This document shows, piece after piece, positions 25,224 through 33,692 of a stretch of 39,326 nt of DNA. The stretch spans positions 1-39,326 of the forward strand of contig WRFR01000016.1 in NCBI GenBank assembly GCA_009778715.1. The letters run 5' to 3'. This stretch comes from Coriobacteriia bacterium (GTDB lineage: Bacteria > Actinomycetota > Coriobacteriia > WRKU01 > WQUG01). The notes under the pieces are model-generated. The model was not told the origin of the DNA. It did no database searches and saw only the letters and a list, made by a program, of their open reading frames with translations. The first letter of the stretch is position 1, and every line of letters begins with the position of its first letter. The translations under genes and the position numbers were made by a program.

Positions 25224-26043
25224 GAAAGTCCTGAACCGTACGATCCTGTACTTCCTGGTCGCACTGATCATCGTAATCACGCTCGCGCCCTATCTCTGGC
25301 TTGTTATCTCAAGTTTCTCCACGAAGATCGAGCTGATGAGCCGGCAGATCTTCCTGATACCGCATAACATCACCCTTGCAAACTACAAGGATCTCATGTC
25401 GAAGGATTTCATTCCCGCAGCCATGAACAGCATCATCGTGACCTCGTCGGTCGTCGTGATATCGGTGATCATCGGAGTACTGGCCGCCTATGCGTTCTCC
25501 CGCTTCAGGTTCCGGGGAAAGAACCCCTTGTTAAACCTCTCGCTTTTCACGCAGATGATACCGCCTATTGCGCTCATCATACCGATGTTTATCATTTTTA
25601 AGCGGCTCGACCTGATAAACCATCGCATCACGCTGGTCATGATCTACCTGTCTCTGGTACTGCCGTACCTGATCTGGATCATGAAGAGCTACATCGACGT
25701 TACGCCCAAGACACTTGAAGAGGCCGCGATGATCGATGGCTGCAGCAGGTTGAAATCTTTCTTCTTTGTGGTCCTGCCCATGATATCGACGGGGCTGGCT
25801 GCGACCGTGATCTTCTCGTTCATCATCACGTGGAACGAATTCTTCTATGCGTTCAGCTTGACAAAGACCTTAGACGCCAAGACTTTGCCCGTGTTAATTT
25901 ATGACTTTAATTCCAAATTTGGGGCTAATTATGTGATGTCTGCTACGGCAGGCGTCCTGGCAAGCCTGCCACCAGTTCTGATCGCTTTGCTGTTTCAGAA
26001 ATACATTATTACCGGCCTGGCGGCAGGAGCGGTCAAAGAGTAA
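25213..26043 (+). CDS. sugar ABC transporter permease (MsmG/UgpE type)
   Basis: 276 aa with six membrane helices. The EAA loop is EEAAMIDGCSRLKSFFFVVL, followed by PMISTGLAATVIF. The periplasmic loop after helix 1 (STKIELMSRQIFLIPHNITLANY) and the AYAFSRFRFRGKN segment are typical of CUT1 family inner permeases. It starts within the previous gene, so the two are translationally coupled. Confidence 0.96.
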   Translation: MKVKKVLNRTILYFLVALIIVITLAPYLWLVISSFSTKIELMSRQIFLIPHNITLANYKDLMSKDFIPAAMNSIIVTSSVVVISVIIGVLAAYAFSRFRFRGKNPLLNLSLFTQMIPPIALIIPMFIIFKRLDLINHRITLVMIYLSLVLPYLIWIMKSYIDVTPKTLEEAAMIDGCSRLKSFFFVVLPMISTGLAATVIFSFIITWNEFFYAFSLTKTLDAKTLPVLIYDFNSKFGANYVMSATAGVLASLPPVLIALLFQKYIITGLAAGAVKE

Positions 26044-26104
26044 CCACCGATCGATGAGGCCCGCAAAGCGCCGCGTGGCACTCGCGTGATGAAAGGCAGG
26101 GCCG

Positions 26105-27109
26105 GTGCAGTATTTTCTCGGAATCGACAGCGGTGGATCAAAAGCAGCTTATGTCCTGATCGACGAGGAGGGCGCAACGCTCAGCCTGCACCTCGACGTC
26201 GGCTACAATCGTACCGCCGACCCTACCGATGTGACCGTCGGCCAGATATCAGCAGGCATCCAGAAGTGCCTCGCCTCAAGCCCGGGCCCGATAAACCTGG
26301 CGCAGATAAGTGGCGCCTGTATCGGGCTCTCTTACTACGGGGAACTCTCAGATAAAGACGCTGAGATCACCGCTGCCCTGAAAGAGGTACTCGGAGAAGT
26401 CGGCTGCTATTTCACGAACGACTGTGAGGTCGCATGGGCCGGTTCTTTGGTTGGCAAGCCCGGCGTCAATATCGTCGCGGGTACGGGAGCTATGGCCTAC
26501 GGGCAGAACGAATCGGGGACAGCGGCGCGCGCAGGCGGTTGGAACCACTTCTTCAGCGACGAAGGCTCCTGTTACTGGTTGGGCAGAAGAGCAATGGAGT
26601 TGTTCTCGAAAGAAGCTGACGGGCGCGAGCCTCGGGGCCCGCTCTACGATATCGTCTACCAGGCCTTCGCGCTTGGAAACGACTATGAATTCATCGTGCG
26701 TATGGAACAAGACTACATTGGCTCACGCCGCAAGGTCGCCGAACTTCAGCTGCTGCTCGAAGCCGCGGCGGCACAAGGCGATCTCGCAGCAGTGGCGCTC
26801 TACGAAGAGGCTACCGACGAGTTATTTACTGACATTGCCACTGTTGCGGCAACCCTCGGTCTTCTGGAAGGGGGCTTCCCCGTATCCTACTCAGGCGGCC
26901 TGTTTCGTTCTGGCAGCCAGGACGCGCGCGCCGTTGCAGCAAAAGAGAAGTACGTGGTCGCTTCTTTGCGCAAGAAAGTGGGGGCCCTTGGCGCCACGCT
27001 GCAAGAGCCGCTTCTGGAGCCCTGGCAAGGCGCGGCGCTGTGTGCGATAAGGGAGTTCTGCCCCGAGGCGCTCAACAGCGCTACCGCAAACCTGTTACAG
27101 AACACGTGA
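26105..27109 (+). CDS. BadF/BadG-type sugar kinase, probable N-acetylhexosamine kinase
   Basis: 334 aa from a GTG at 26105. It has the ASKHA kinase fold: phosphate-1 motif FLGIDSGGSKAAYVLID at the N-terminus, a central catalytic Asp region TNDCEVAWAGSL, and phosphate-2 motif NIVAGTGAMAYG. The GWNHFFSDEGSCYWLGR block is that of N-acetylglucosamine kinase-like proteins. Sugars brought in by an ABC transporter arrive unphosphorylated, so a kinase is needed; here it would make GalNAc-6-P, GalN-6-P or GlcNAc-6-P. AgaS and KbaZ immediately downstream favour the galactosamine branch. Confidence 0.85.
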   Translation: MQYFLGIDSGGSKAAYVLIDEEGATLSLHLDVGYNRTADPTDVTVGQISAGIQKCLASSPGPINLAQISGACIGLSYYGELSDKDAEITAALKEVLGEVGCYFTNDCEVAWAGSLVGKPGVNIVAGTGAMAYGQNESGTAARAGGWNHFFSDEGSCYWLGRRAMELFSKEADGREPRGPLYDIVYQAFALGNDYEFIVRMEQDYIGSRRKVAELQLLLEAAAAQGDLAAVALYEEATDELFTDIATVAATLGLLEGGFPVSYSGGLFRSGSQDARAVAAKEKYVVASLRKKVGALGATLQEPLLEPWQGAALCAIREFCPEALNSATANLLQNT

Positions 27110-27128
27110 CCTGAAAGGACCGGAAAGT

Positions 27129-28331
27129 ATGGACAGTTTCAACGTCTTTTTCGGACAAGACAAAGCGTACTTCGAAGAGCGAAGCTGTGGTTTCACCTCT
27201 GCTGAGATCGCGCAACAACCGAGGCTCTGGACCGAAACCTGCGCTCTCATGACAGAAAGCAAAGACAAGATCGCAGCTTTTCTGGCACAGGTGGGAGACC
27301 TGCGCCAGGTACAAGTGATCCTGACCGGCGCCGGCAGCTCGGCGTTTATTGGCGATGCCCTGGCGCCACTGATCGCGCGCGACACCAGGATTGATGTCCA
27401 GTCCATTCCCACGACCGACATCGTGGCTGCCCCTGACGCCTACCTGTCCGCTGACGTCCCTACCTTGCTGGTCTCTTTTGCACGCTCGGGCAACAGCCCC
27501 GAATCTGTGGGAGCGGTCCGCTACGCTCGCGCCATCATCAAAGAGCTCTCTGAAGTGGCGATCACCTGCGCCGCAGGAAGCGCGCTCTACGACTACACCG
27601 CCCAGTCGGATAACAGCCTGACCCTGGTCATGCCCGAGGGTTCCAATGACAAGGGATTTGCTATGACAAGCAGTGTCTCATGCATGATGCTGGCAGGATA
27701 TATGCTACTGGCAGGAGGCGCGACCGCTGACCTGACAGCAGACATCGACCTGCTCGCCTGCAACATCACGGACGCCGCCACGAGCTACGTTGAAGTCGCG
27801 CGGCGCTGCGCCGGGATGGATTTCGACCGGATCGCTTTTTTGGGGAGCGGCTCGCTCAAGCACATCGCGCATGAGGCTTCGTTGAAGATGATGGAGCTGA
27901 CCAACGGTACGATCAATGGGACCTTTGAGGGTTCGACCGGATTTCGCCATGGGCCCAAGAGCGTCATCAAGGACAAAACGGTCACCGTCCACCTGATCTC
28001 CCCTGATCCTTTCACGGCTCGCTACGATATCGATCTTTTGCGCGAGGTATACGGGCAAAAGAAGGGTAACATAGTCATCACCCTTTGCAGAGAGGGCGCG
28101 AGAGAGTTGCCCGGCGATGTAGTCCTGCCGGTCGCCTCGCACTGCTATCACTGCGGGAGAGCTCTCTGCACCGGGTTGGAAATGCTCGTCTTCTGTCAGT
28201 TGCTTGCCCTGTTCAAGTCGCTGTCTTTGGGTGTTACGACCGATGACCCCTCACCGACCGGTGAGGTAAACCGGGTCGTGAAAGGCGTCACCATCTATGA
28301 GCTCCCGGAGAGCGAAGAGGCCCTGCGATGA
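27129..28331 (+). CDS. agaS: galactosamine-6-phosphate deaminase/isomerase AgaS (SIS domain)
   Basis: 400 aa with two SIS domains: the first around VILTGAGSSAFIGDALAP and LLVSFARSGNSPESVGA, the second around IAFLGSGSLKHIAHEASLK and the conserved FEGSTGFRHGPKSVI. AgaS proteins convert galactosamine-6-phosphate to tagatose-6-phosphate and ammonia. The length and GFRHGPKS block fit AgaS rather than GlmS or generic sugar isomerases. It lies 19 bp after the kinase and overlaps the next gene by four bases, so the genes form one operon. Confidence 0.92.
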   Translation: MDSFNVFFGQDKAYFEERSCGFTSAEIAQQPRLWTETCALMTESKDKIAAFLAQVGDLRQVQVILTGAGSSAFIGDALAPLIARDTRIDVQSIPTTDIVAAPDAYLSADVPTLLVSFARSGNSPESVGAVRYARAIIKELSEVAITCAAGSALYDYTAQSDNSLTLVMPEGSNDKGFAMTSSVSCMMLAGYMLLAGGATADLTADIDLLACNITDAATSYVEVARRCAGMDFDRIAFLGSGSLKHIAHEASLKMMELTNGTINGTFEGSTGFRHGPKSVIKDKTVTVHLISPDPFTARYDIDLLREVYGQKKGNIVITLCREGARELPGDVVLPVASHCYHCGRALCTGLEMLVFCQLLALFKSLSLGVTTDDPSPTGEVNRVVKGVTIYELPESEEALR

Positions 28332-29659
28332 CGATGACTTTGCTCCAGCAGATCATTGCAGCGAATAAAGCAGGACAGGGTCGCGGCATCTACTCCTGCT
28401 GCTCGGCCAACATTGACGTCCTGCGCGCGGTGCTGCGCCGCGCGCGCCTGACCGGTAGCCCAGCGCTCATTGAGTCGACCGCAAACCAGGTAAACCAATT
28501 CGGGGGCTACACCGGTATGACGCCTGATAACTTCGCAGAGCTCGTGTACCGCCTTGCCCGCGAAGAAGGAGTGCCCGCCTCACAGGTCATCTTAGGCGGA
28601 GACCACCTGGGCCCCTTGACCTGGACCGATCTGCCCGAGGATGAGGCGATGGCGCATGCCGAGCGCCTGGTCGCCGATTGCGTACGGGCGGGGTATTCCA
28701 AGATCCACCTGGATACCAGCATGCGCTTGGCAAGCGATGACCCTGCGCTGGCCTTTCCGGTGACAGTCTGCGCAGCACGTGGGGCGCGCCTTGCGGCCGC
28801 TTGCGAGCAGGCCTACGCGAAGCTTCCGGATCATGATCGCTGCGGCGAGCCACCGAGCTATGTCATCGGCAGCGAGGTACCCGTGCCGGGGGGTGACGTC
28901 AAGGTCGGCGCGATGGGGGTCAGCGACCCGGACGACGCGCTCAAGACGATCGAGGCTTACCGCGCAGCTTTCGATTCCCAGGGACTGAGCGCCGCTTTTT
29001 CGCGCGTTATAGCCCTGGTACTCGAAATGGGGGTCGAGTTCCATGAGTTCACCCTTGACGAGTATGATCGGACACGCACAGCAGAACTCGTTGCCGCCAT
29101 GCGCGCCACTCCGCTTTGCATCGAAGGACACTCGACCGACTTTCAGACGGCGGCAAATCTGCGCTCCCTGTGTGAGGATGGGGTCGCCATCTTAAAAGTT
29201 GGCCCCGCCTTTACGTTTGCAGCCCGCGAGGCGCTGTACTCACTCGAGCAGATCGAGCAGGAACTTTTGGGTGACAGCAGCGACGCGGGCCTCTCGAGGT
29301 TTCGCGCGACACTGGACGAGGTCATGTGCGCCGACCCCCGGTACTGGCGCCCCTATTATCCCGGGACAGAAGAAGCGCAACGCTTTGCGCGCGCCTGGAG
29401 CTTCTATGACCGCGCGCGCTATTACTTAAATGATCCGCGGGTGCAGGCCGCGCAAAACGTGCTGCTTGAAAACCTTTCGCGCTCCCCCCTCCCCTTGCCC
29501 TTGCTCAGCCAGTATCTGCCCCGGCGATACAAGCGGGTGCGTACGGGAGCGATCCGCAACGACGCTCACGAGCTGCTCTACGACCATATCGGAGACACAA
29601 TCGATACCTATCTGGACGCCACAGGCGCCAACCAGGAAACGACTGCTCCCACCAAATGA
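28328..29659 (+). CDS. KbaZ/GatZ family protein (tagatose-bisphosphate aldolase non-catalytic subunit family)
   Basis: 443 aa with the family blocks ALIESTANQVNQFGGYTGM, VILGGDHLGP, KIHLDTSMR, YVIGSEVPVPGG and VFEFTL-like EFHEFTLDEY, then LKVGPAFTFAAREALY. In E. coli KbaZ and GatZ stabilise the catalytic aldolase KbaY or GatY. No KbaY/GatY gene is in this window. Stand-alone relatives (AgaZ) have been proposed to act as tagatose-6-phosphate kinase in other bacteria, which would fit a pathway lacking a recognisable kinase here. It overlaps agaS by four bases. Confidence 0.92.
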   Translation: MTMTLLQQIIAANKAGQGRGIYSCCSANIDVLRAVLRRARLTGSPALIESTANQVNQFGGYTGMTPDNFAELVYRLAREEGVPASQVILGGDHLGPLTWTDLPEDEAMAHAERLVADCVRAGYSKIHLDTSMRLASDDPALAFPVTVCAARGARLAAACEQAYAKLPDHDRCGEPPSYVIGSEVPVPGGDVKVGAMGVSDPDDALKTIEAYRAAFDSQGLSAAFSRVIALVLEMGVEFHEFTLDEYDRTRTAELVAAMRATPLCIEGHSTDFQTAANLRSLCEDGVAILKVGPAFTFAAREALYSLEQIEQELLGDSSDAGLSRFRATLDEVMCADPRYWRPYYPGTEEAQRFARAWSFYDRARYYLNDPRVQAAQNVLLENLSRSPLPLPLLSQYLPRRYKRVRTGAIRNDAHELLYDHIGDTIDTYLDATGANQETTAPTK

Positions 29660-29692
29660 ACGATAACGATGGCGCACGTCAGGAAGGAAACT

Positions 29693-30436
29693 ATGATCGA
29701 CACGATACTGCTCGACCTCGACGGAACATTGCTGCACTATACGCAGGATGAGTTCGTTACTGTGTATTTCGGGAAGATCCAGAAGGTATTCGCCCGCCTG
29801 GGGCTGGACCCGCAGCGTGCCACCGAGGCCATCTGGGATGGCACGAAAGCTATGATACTAAATGATGGCTCAGAGCTAAACTCAGAGCGGTTTTGGGAGG
29901 AGTTTGCACACGTGATGGGTGGTGGCTTGCCAGACGAGCAGCTGGCGCGCATTGAAGCTGCCTGCGAAGCGTTTTACTCCGGAGAATTTGATACGGTGCG
30001 CTCCATCCTGAAGAATACCGACCTCACGCTTCCCCGGCAGATGATCGACGAGCTGGCCTCGCGGGGATTTGACGTCATACTGGCCACCAACCCTCTGTTC
30101 CCCAGCTGCGCGATCACAACAAGGCTGGATTGGATCGGACTGGCGCCAGAGGACTTCAGCCTGATCACTGACTATGCCAACAGCCGCTACTGTAAACCGA
30201 ACCCTGACTATTACCGGGAGATCCTCGCAAAGGTCGGCAAAGCGCCGGATCAATGTCTCATGGTCGGCAACAACACGTATGAGGACATGGTCGCAGGCAC
30301 TCTGAGTATGGGCACCTATCTTGTCACCGACTTCCTGGAAAACGAAACCGGCCGCAACATCTCAGATTTTCAACACGGGACGCTGGAGGAAGCGGCAGGC
30401 TATCTGGCGCAGCTCCCCCCTGTTGCCGCCGTTTGA
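29693..30436 (+). CDS. HAD family hydrolase
   Basis: 247 aa from the ATG at 29693, which has GGAAGG about six bases upstream; an in-frame ATG at 29669 lacks this. Motif I is DTILLDLDGTLL (catalytic Asp pair), motif II ILATNP, and motif IV MVGNNTYEDMVAGT with the acidic residues needed for magnesium. The alpha-helical cap lies between motifs I and II (subclass I). It probably dephosphorylates a small phosphorylated metabolite; as the last gene of the amino-sugar operon it may be a housecleaning sugar phosphatase. Confidence 0.9.
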   Translation: MIDTILLDLDGTLLHYTQDEFVTVYFGKIQKVFARLGLDPQRATEAIWDGTKAMILNDGSELNSERFWEEFAHVMGGGLPDEQLARIEAACEAFYSGEFDTVRSILKNTDLTLPRQMIDELASRGFDVILATNPLFPSCAITTRLDWIGLAPEDFSLITDYANSRYCKPNPDYYREILAKVGKAPDQCLMVGNNTYEDMVAGTLSMGTYLVTDFLENETGRNISDFQHGTLEEAAGYLAQLPPVAAV

Positions 30437-30608
30437 GCAGGCGTGTGTCGCCGGCTGTAAAAGTTCAACTACTTACAGGTAGAGCTGAGTAATCCCAGTT
30501 CTACTTTTCAATTTGGTTCCTGCTCCCTCATTTCAAGTAGAATAAGAAGACTGACAAAAACGCCCTCCTAACCGACCGCCCCTCTTTCTTGATAAGGACT
30601 TCCTCATT

Positions 30609-31874
30609 ATGATCGGTAATTATGAACGCTTCGACATGGGACGCAAGCCCACCAAACCTTGGCGTGTGCTGGCGCCGATCATCTGGAGCCTTAGCTTTCC
30701 CAAGTTCTGGAGGCACCACGACAAAGTCGACAAGACCAGCCTGCCCGCAGGCCTGAAACCGCCCTACTTCCTGCTCTGCAACCACAATTCCTTTATGGAC
30801 TTCATGATCATGAGCTGCGCGACTTTCCCCCATCAAGGCAACTACGTGGTAGCGATCGACGGCTTCATCGGCATCGAATGGCTGCTGCGCCCTGTCGGCG
30901 GCATCTGCGCGCGCAAGTTCACCTTAAACATCACGACCGTCAAGAATATGCTGCGGGGCCGCGACAATGGCACGATCCAGGTCTTGTTCCCTGAAGCACG
31001 CTACTCACTCTGCGGCACTACCGCCGTCCTGCCGGAATCACTCGGTAAGATGGTGCGCAAGATGAACATCCCCGTCGTCATACTCATCATGCACGGCCAC
31101 CACATCAACTCGCCGTTCTGGCATGTGGGCAACCGAGGCGCCAAACCGCTGCACGCAGAGATGAAGCTCCTGTTCACTCAGGAAGAGGTCAAGACTCTGC
31201 CGGTCGACGAGCTCAACGCGCGCCTGAAGGAGGCTTACTTCTACGACGACTTCGCCTGGCAAAAGGAGCACGGCATACGGGTCGCCCGGAAGGATCGCGC
31301 CGAGGGGCTCCATAAGGTGCTTTACCAGTGCCCCGCCTGTCACACGGAGTATGAGATGAGCGCCCACGGCCACCTGTTACACTGCGAGCACTGCGACAAG
31401 ACCTGGGAGATGACCGAGCTGGGTGAGCTGCGCGCGCAATCCGGCGAAACCGAGTTCACGCACATTCCCGACTGGTACGAGTGGCAACGCGCTAACGTAC
31501 GTCGCGAAGTTGAGAAGGGCGACTACGCCTTCGAGTCCGAAGTACGCATCGAGTCACTGCCCAACTCAAAGGGCTTCGTGGTCTTCGAGGAGCCCGGCCA
31601 CCTCACACATAACGCGGAGGGCTTTACGCTGAGCGGCATCTGTCAGGGCGAGCCGTTCACGCAGAGCTGGCCTGTTCTCTCACTGTACTCCTGCCACATC
31701 GAGTATGACTACAAGAAGCGTGGCGACTGCATCGACCTGAACACGAATAACGATACCTTCTACCTATTCCCCCAGAGCGACACCCCGTTCTCGATCACGA
31801 AGATCGCGCTGGCCACAGAAGAGCTGCACCGCTTCCATGACGGCAAGCTCGCCTACTGGGGCGACGAGCAGTAG
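30609..31874 (+). CDS. PlsC-type acyltransferase with internal zinc ribbon
   Basis: 421 aa. The acyltransferase catalytic motif is NHNSFMD (HX4D) near residues 58-64, with FPEARYS as the second block (the usual EGTRS region) near 129-135. After the acyltransferase domain a zinc ribbon, CPACHTEYEM and CEHCDKTWEM (about residues 238-265), leads into a C-terminal beta-rich domain of about 150 residues. Lysophospholipid acyltransferases make phosphatidic acid at the membrane; the substrate of this variant with a zinc ribbon is unknown. Start ATG has a weak ribosome site (AAGGA). A possible TAGAAT -10 is at about 30536. Confidence 0.85.
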   Translation: MIGNYERFDMGRKPTKPWRVLAPIIWSLSFPKFWRHHDKVDKTSLPAGLKPPYFLLCNHNSFMDFMIMSCATFPHQGNYVVAIDGFIGIEWLLRPVGGICARKFTLNITTVKNMLRGRDNGTIQVLFPEARYSLCGTTAVLPESLGKMVRKMNIPVVILIMHGHHINSPFWHVGNRGAKPLHAEMKLLFTQEEVKTLPVDELNARLKEAYFYDDFAWQKEHGIRVARKDRAEGLHKVLYQCPACHTEYEMSAHGHLLHCEHCDKTWEMTELGELRAQSGETEFTHIPDWYEWQRANVRREVEKGDYAFESEVRIESLPNSKGFVVFEEPGHLTHNAEGFTLSGICQGEPFTQSWPVLSLYSCHIEYDYKKRGDCIDLNTNNDTFYLFPQSDTPFSITKIALATEELHRFHDGKLAYWGDEQ

Positions 31875-31889
31875 CGCCCTGACGGCGCT
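31873..31889. terminator. short hairpin between convergent genes
   Basis: AGCGCC and GGCGCT pair around CTGAC right at the end of the acyltransferase gene, followed by an ACCCC/GGGGT dyad. It may end transcription from both sides, though no long T-run is present. Confidence 0.4.
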
Positions 31890-31931
31890 GGTAACAAGTA
31901 CCCCAGGGGTGTTTGTCACCGAGCATTTCTG

Positions 31932-32501
31932 TCAGGAGAGTGAGGGCAACACCCGATGCTCCAACGCAAGGTAGGTCTTCTCGACCCACTTTGTGACAAA
32001 CGCGCGATAGAGTAGAAAAAGCACGAAGATGAGCAGGATCGTCCCGACGATGTCGAGCGGGTAGTGGTGCGCCGCAAATATCTTCGCGAAGCCGACCAAC
32101 AGCCCAAAGACCATCATCACGATCCCGAAGCGCTTGTCCAGCAGATACAGCCCGAACGCCGCACTGAAGCAGAGCGTCGTGTGGCCGCTTGGAAACGACG
32201 AGTCGTTCGCGTGCGGTAGAAGCACTTTGACCTGGGACGCCAACACGAACAGTGGCCGCGGCTCATGGATGACCAGGCCCAGCAGTTCTGCGATCACCAC
32301 GCATGCAACCACAAACACGCCCGCCGTAACGGCGCCGGTCCGCCAGCGCTCGTTCTTGCGCACGATACCCAGCACATAGACCGCCAACACGATCAACGGC
32401 ACGATGAACAGCGACCCCTGGATCAAAAATATCCCCAGGTCGTCCAATACCATCGACCGATGTACAAAACTATTAAAGAACAGCAGGATACTTTGGTTCA
32501 C
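31932..32501 (-). CDS. PAP2 superfamily phosphatase, undecaprenyl-diphosphatase-like
   Basis: 189 aa from a GTG at 32501 (AAGGAAG six bases upstream). Six hydrophobic segments and the phosphatase motifs: HEPRPLF (C1), SSFPSGHTT (C2) and AKIFAAHHYPLDI (C3). The fold and short length fit BcrC-type undecaprenyl pyrophosphate phosphatases, which recycle the lipid carrier for cell-wall synthesis and can give bacitracin tolerance, or a phosphatidylglycerophosphate phosphatase. It follows the acetyltransferase gene after 11 bp. Confidence 0.88.
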   Translation of the reverse strand: MNQSILLFFNSFVHRSMVLDDLGIFLIQGSLFIVPLIVLAVYVLGIVRKNERWRTGAVTAGVFVVACVVIAELLGLVIHEPRPLFVLASQVKVLLPHANDSSFPSGHTTLCFSAAFGLYLLDKRFGIVMMVFGLLVGFAKIFAAHHYPLDIVGTILLIFVLFLLYRAFVTKWVEKTYLALEHRVLPSLS

Positions 32502-32512
32502 GAGGCGCTTCC

Positions 32513-33076
32513 TTATAAGTCCTCGAACAGACGCCAGTAATCGGCCGGGTGACGCTCGTCAGGATGATCGGCCAGCCACCGCTGGCGGCGCGCGAGCAGG
32601 TCATCGAAGCTCCCGATAACGCGGGCAGGATTGCCACCCACCACGCTGCCTTCCGCCACATCATGAGTCACCACCGCGCCTGCAGCAATGACCGCATGGG
32701 AGCCGACCGTGATACCCGGCAGGATCAACGCTCCTGTGCCAATGAAAACATGGTCACAGACCCGGATGCAACCATAGACCTTACGCTGGTCCTCCGGATC
32801 GACCTGGGGCAGGTTGCGAAATACCAGGTCGAGCCGATCATGGCAGACAAACGTCACGTCACTTGCCACCACGACATTGCTGCCCAGCTCAACCAGCGAA
32901 GGATCGGCAGGCAGGCTCGTCGCGTGATAGTAGACATCGGCACCAATGCCCGCCAGCAGGTGGTGGCGCCTCAAGTAGGCCGCGCGCTTGCGCCCATCAG
33001 CGAGCATCGAGAAATGCAACTTGCGCAGGCGTAATCGAAAACGTCGCGCACGAAAACTCAGAGGCGTCTCAGACAT
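32513..33076 (-). CDS. hexapeptide-repeat acetyltransferase (maltose O-acetyltransferase-like)
   Basis: 187 aa. The left-handed beta-helix is seen as repeated hexapeptides (VELGSNVVVASDVTFVC, IRVCDHVFIGTGALILPG, ITVGSHAVIAAGAVVTHDV), ending in the typical GSVVGGNPARVIG. The N-terminus (LRKLHFSMLADGRKRAAYLR) is the Maa-like helical region. It would transfer an acetyl group from acetyl-CoA to a sugar hydroxyl; the substrate is unknown. AGGA precedes the ATG. It is probably cotranscribed with ferritin (36 bp upstream) and the PAP2 gene. Confidence 0.9.
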   Translation of the reverse strand: MSETPLSFRARRFRLRLRKLHFSMLADGRKRAAYLRRHHLLAGIGADVYYHATSLPADPSLVELGSNVVVASDVTFVCHDRLDLVFRNLPQVDPEDQRKVYGCIRVCDHVFIGTGALILPGITVGSHAVIAAGAVVTHDVAEGSVVGGNPARVIGSFDDLLARRQRWLADHPDERHPADYWRLFEDL

Positions 33077-33112
33077 CAGCGCTTCCTGTCCCTGCCCTGC
33101 CCTCTGCCCCGC

Positions 33113-33643
33113 CTACGCGCCAGTCTCAACGAGCGCCAGCTGTGCGGTCTGGGTATACATACGCGCAGCCATCTCCTGATCGAGCGTATGCAGCCCCATG
33201 CTATCGCTGCCAAAGTTCTGCCAACGACCAAGGTTGCTGGACGCGTTGTCTTCTTCCTCGACTTGCTCTTTCACGAACCAGTCAAGGAACTGTACGGTCT
33301 TGAAATCGCTCGCCTTCTGCGCCGCTTCAACGATTCCATAGATCAGCGCGGTCACCGACTCCTCGTGTTGCAAAGTTTGCTTCAGGATTGCCTCCAGGCT
33401 GTCGAACTCGCTCGCTGGGGCGTCGATCGCGCCCAGCTTCACCTGGCCGCCAGCGTTGAACATGAAGTTGCAGAAGATGAGCGCGTGATCCATCTCCTCC
33501 TTATACTGTACGTAGTACCAGTGGGCATAGCCGTCCAGGCTCCTGTCGCGCAGCCAGGCCGACATCGAAAGGTACAGGTTAGCCGAATACATCTCAGCGA
33601 CGATCTGCTCGTTCAGCAGCTTCTCAACATCTGGTGCAAACAT
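33113..33643 (-). CDS. ferritin (FtnA-type, non-haem)
   Basis: 176 aa four-helix protein. Iron-binding residues are visible: Glu17 in AEMYSAN, the pair in YKEEMDHALIF (Glu and His), Glu in LQHEESV, and the EQVEEED region of helix D. It stores iron as ferric mineral in 24-mer cages. AAGGAGG is seven bases before the ATG. Its promoter region shares a 14-bp box with that of the P-type ATPase next to it. Confidence 0.96.
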   Translation of the reverse strand: MFAPDVEKLLNEQIVAEMYSANLYLSMSAWLRDRSLDGYAHWYYVQYKEEMDHALIFCNFMFNAGGQVKLGAIDAPASEFDSLEAILKQTLQHEESVTALIYGIVEAAQKASDFKTVQFLDWFVKEQVEEEDNASSNLGRWQNFGSDSMGLHTLDQEMAARMYTQTAQLALVETGA

Positions 33644-33677
33644 CGCATTGCCTCCTTCACAGATTTATATCGATTGC

Positions 33678-33691
33678 TTTAGCATAGCGCA
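33678..33691 (-). promoter_or_regulatory. shared 14-bp promoter box, ferritin copy
   Basis: TTTAGCATAGCGCA on the plus strand; on the minus strand it reads TGCGCTATGCTAAA, with TATGCT as a likely -10 about 37 bases upstream of the ferritin ATG. The identical 14-mer occurs at 36109-36122 before the P-type ATPase. Confidence 0.5.
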
Positions 33692-33692
33692 C

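Noticed and set aside
29426-29737. 103-aa minus-strand ORF over the KbaZ/HAD junction
   Set aside because: Antisense to two supported genes with no motifs; treated as a shadow.
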